The notes under the pieces were generated by a model. That model searched no databases, was not told the DNA's origin, and saw only the letters and a list, made by a program, of their open reading frames with translations. Made by a program: the position numbers and the translations under genes. DNA of 7,927 bases from positions 1 to 7,927 of the forward strand of contig JBNLGG010000114.1 of NCBI GenBank assembly GCA_050305935.1. Reading direction: 5' to 3'. Source of the DNA: CAJXNP01 sp050305935 (GTDB taxonomy: Bacteria; Bacteroidota; Bacteroidia; Cytophagales; Cyclobacteriaceae). This document shows, piece after piece, positions 6,803 to 7,927 of this stretch (positions are counted from its first letter, which is position 1; each line of letters starts with the position of its first letter).

Positions 6803-6805
6803 CGA

Positions 6806-7927
6806 ATGAGATTTTTATGGATACTATTGCCATTTTTTTTGGCAACGGAAGCCTGGTGCCAGGTTAATGGATACGCCAAAGTAACAAGCATATCGGGAAC
6901 TACTTTAACTCTAAGCAATGTCAATGAAACCTTCGATTCATTTGTAGCCGGGGAGAACGCTATCCTTATGCAGATGCAGGATGATGTCATAGGTGATGTT
7001 TCAGATGCATCTACCTTTGGCGACATCGGAAGCATCCAGTCGGCAGGGTTGTATGAAATTGTCGCCCTATCGTCCTTTACTGCCAGCTCCCTGCAAACCC
7101 TCTATCAGCAAAATTTTGATGTGAACGGATTGACATTTGATAATGGGTCGAATACCTGGTCGATGACCAATAATCCGGGGGGGGCAATCGCCACAGCCCA
7201 AACCGCCAGCAATCGTTTTGAAGCAGCTCATGGAAGTTCTAACAATCAAGATAATACGGTGATATGGTATTCAGATACGTTGGATATTACCAGTTATTCA
7301 AATATCTCAGTAAGCTTGGACGTAGGTGAGGTAGGGACTCTCGAAGGTACAGATTATGTGATTGTCGAGTATATTTTAGACGGTACACCTACGGTTTTGT
7401 ACAATCAAACTAACGATTTTGGTCAAACCTCGCTATCAGTTTCGGGATTAAATGGCTCAACGCTAGCTCTTCGTGTTACTTTTTTTAACGATGATAATGC
7501 AGAGACTTATTACTTGGATAATGTCCTGATCCAGGGAACTTCACAAACCACCGCGACGTTGACTGCATCAACTTCGAATTCTTACAACACGGGATCAAAT
7601 GCTTCTCTTCAGCTTATTACCTATCCAACTCTTGATGATGGTGGGGGTGGAAACTATACTACCACTAGTGATATACTTGCTGTGGACTGGGATGGAAATG
7701 TGGGTGGTGTTATTGCCTTTAAGGTTACAGGAACTTTTACCCAACTTCACAATATTCTTGCTGATGGTGCCGGGTTTAGGGGTGGTTCTGTAAACGGGGG
7801 TGGTTCTCTAGATTGCTCTCAATCTCCTTACAGGATTAGCACAGGTGGAGACCATGCCGACAAGGGCGAGGGGATTTACCGCAGTACAGATGCAAATTAT
7901 GTCGCTGCGAGAGGAAAAATATTAAAT
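6806..7927 (+). CDS. Large secreted surface/adhesin-like protein, N-terminal part (runs off right edge)
   Basis: The frame is open from ATG 6806 to the window end (374 codons, no stop), so the gene is 3'-truncated by the window. Residues 1-19 are a signal peptide ending AWCQ. Residues ~20-92 (YAKVTSISGTTLTLSNVNETF; ILMQMQDDVIGD; IQSAGLYEI) resemble the conserved N-terminal module of giant Bacteroidota surface proteins. Residues ~100-243 form a separate beta-sandwich-like module (YQQNFDVNGLTFDNG through YYLDNVLIQG), recalling jelly-roll carbohydrate-binding or concanavalin-like domains. Residues ~248-374 return to the surface-protein pattern: NSYNTGSNASLQLITYPTL, DWDGNVGGVIAF, ADGAGFRGG, and finally ARGKILN. 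In relatives known to me the last motif leads into glycine-rich repeats. A C-terminal type IX secretion sorting signal is expected beyond the window but not seen. Likely role: outer-surface adhesion or matrix; the ligand is unknown. Confidence 0.85.
   Translation, partial: MRFLWILLPFFLATEAWCQVNGYAKVTSISGTTLTLSNVNETFDSFVAGENAILMQMQDDVIGDVSDASTFGDIGSIQSAGLYEIVALSSFTASSLQTLYQQNFDVNGLTFDNGSNTWSMTNNPGGAIATAQTASNRFEAAHGSSNNQDNTVIWYSDTLDITSYSNISVSLDVGEVGTLEGTDYVIVEYILDGTPTVLYNQTNDFGQTSLSVSGLNGSTLALRVTFFNDDNAETYYLDNVLIQGTSQTTATLTASTSNSYNTGSNASLQLITYPTLDDGGGGNYTTTSDILAVDWDGNVGGVIAFKVTGTFTQLHNILADGAGFRGGSVNGGGSLDCSQSPYRISTGGDHADKGEGIYRSTDANYVAARGKILN

Larger units (their letters stand above)
6336..6805. 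other. 470-bp intergenic region between GH15 and surface-protein genes
   Basis: This stretch has no intact gene I can support. Its left half (about 6366-6572) holds a peptide-like minus-strand reading frame with one internal TAG. A 15-bp-arm hairpin lies at 6532-6564. The right half (6590-6805) is AT-rich and holds the presumed promoter and leader of the surface-protein gene. No T-rich intrinsic terminator is visible right after the GH15 stop. Confidence 0.7.

Noticed and set aside
6712..7035. Minus-strand ORF of 107 codons across the start of the surface-protein gene
   Set aside because: It is antisense to a convincing signal peptide and conserved module, lacks recognisable motifs, and would overlap the presumed leader.
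7599..7793. Short plus-strand ORF of 64 codons in another frame
   Set aside because: It is a shadow inside the surface-protein gene; the Leu-rich product arises from reading its codons out of frame.
1..7927. CRISPR array, tRNA/rRNA genes, insertion sequence or defence system
   Set aside because: I scanned both strands for evenly spaced direct repeats, tRNA-like cloverleaf ends and transposase motifs and found none. The only repeats are the palindromic ones reported.

Overview
The window reads as a chromosomal segment of a Bacteroidota bacterium, probably a free-living Cytophagales-type organism. The reasons are an AT-rich genome with weak or absent Shine-Dalgarno sequences, one exact match to the Bacteroidota -7 promoter motif TAnnTTTG, a large secreted adhesin-like protein of the kind found in gliding or type IX secretion Bacteroidota, and protein sequences that read like that phylum. 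The genus cannot be fixed from the sequence alone.

Layout. Bases 2-325 (+) are the 3' end of a gene that looks like a PLP-dependent (group II decarboxylase-like) enzyme. It converges with, and overlaps by 9 bp, a minus-strand operon read from 3261 down to 317. The operon runs: FAH-family acylpyruvase/oxaloacetate decarboxylase, then a secreted M23 (LytM-type) peptidase beginning at a TTG, then a BCP-type peroxiredoxin. The first two genes overlap by 14 bp and the last two are 1 bp apart, so co-transcription and translational coupling are likely. A 339-bp divergent intergenic region follows; it holds a striking composite inverted repeat made of two 18-bp perfect palindromes. On the plus strand come an M48 lipoprotein metalloprotease with a clear intrinsic terminator, and a cytoplasmic GH15 enzyme (glucoamylase/trehalase-like). 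A 470-bp gene-poor stretch then carries a 15-bp-arm hairpin sharing its 9-mer arms with the first palindromes, a peptide-like minus-strand reading frame broken by one TAG, and a plausible promoter. The window ends inside a large secreted surface protein (374 codons seen, open at the right edge).

How the genes relate. The operon combines envelope remodelling (M23), peroxide defence (BCP) and central-metabolite clean-up (FAH). The M48 lipoprotein is a likely envelope quality-control protease. GH15 would act on alpha-glucosides in the cytoplasm. The surface protein belongs to the outer-surface/adhesin repertoire. I see no CRISPR array, tRNA, rRNA, transposase or defence system. The most unusual items are the shared palindromic repeat family, the peptide-like remnant beside one copy, and an apparent domain insertion inside the surface protein.
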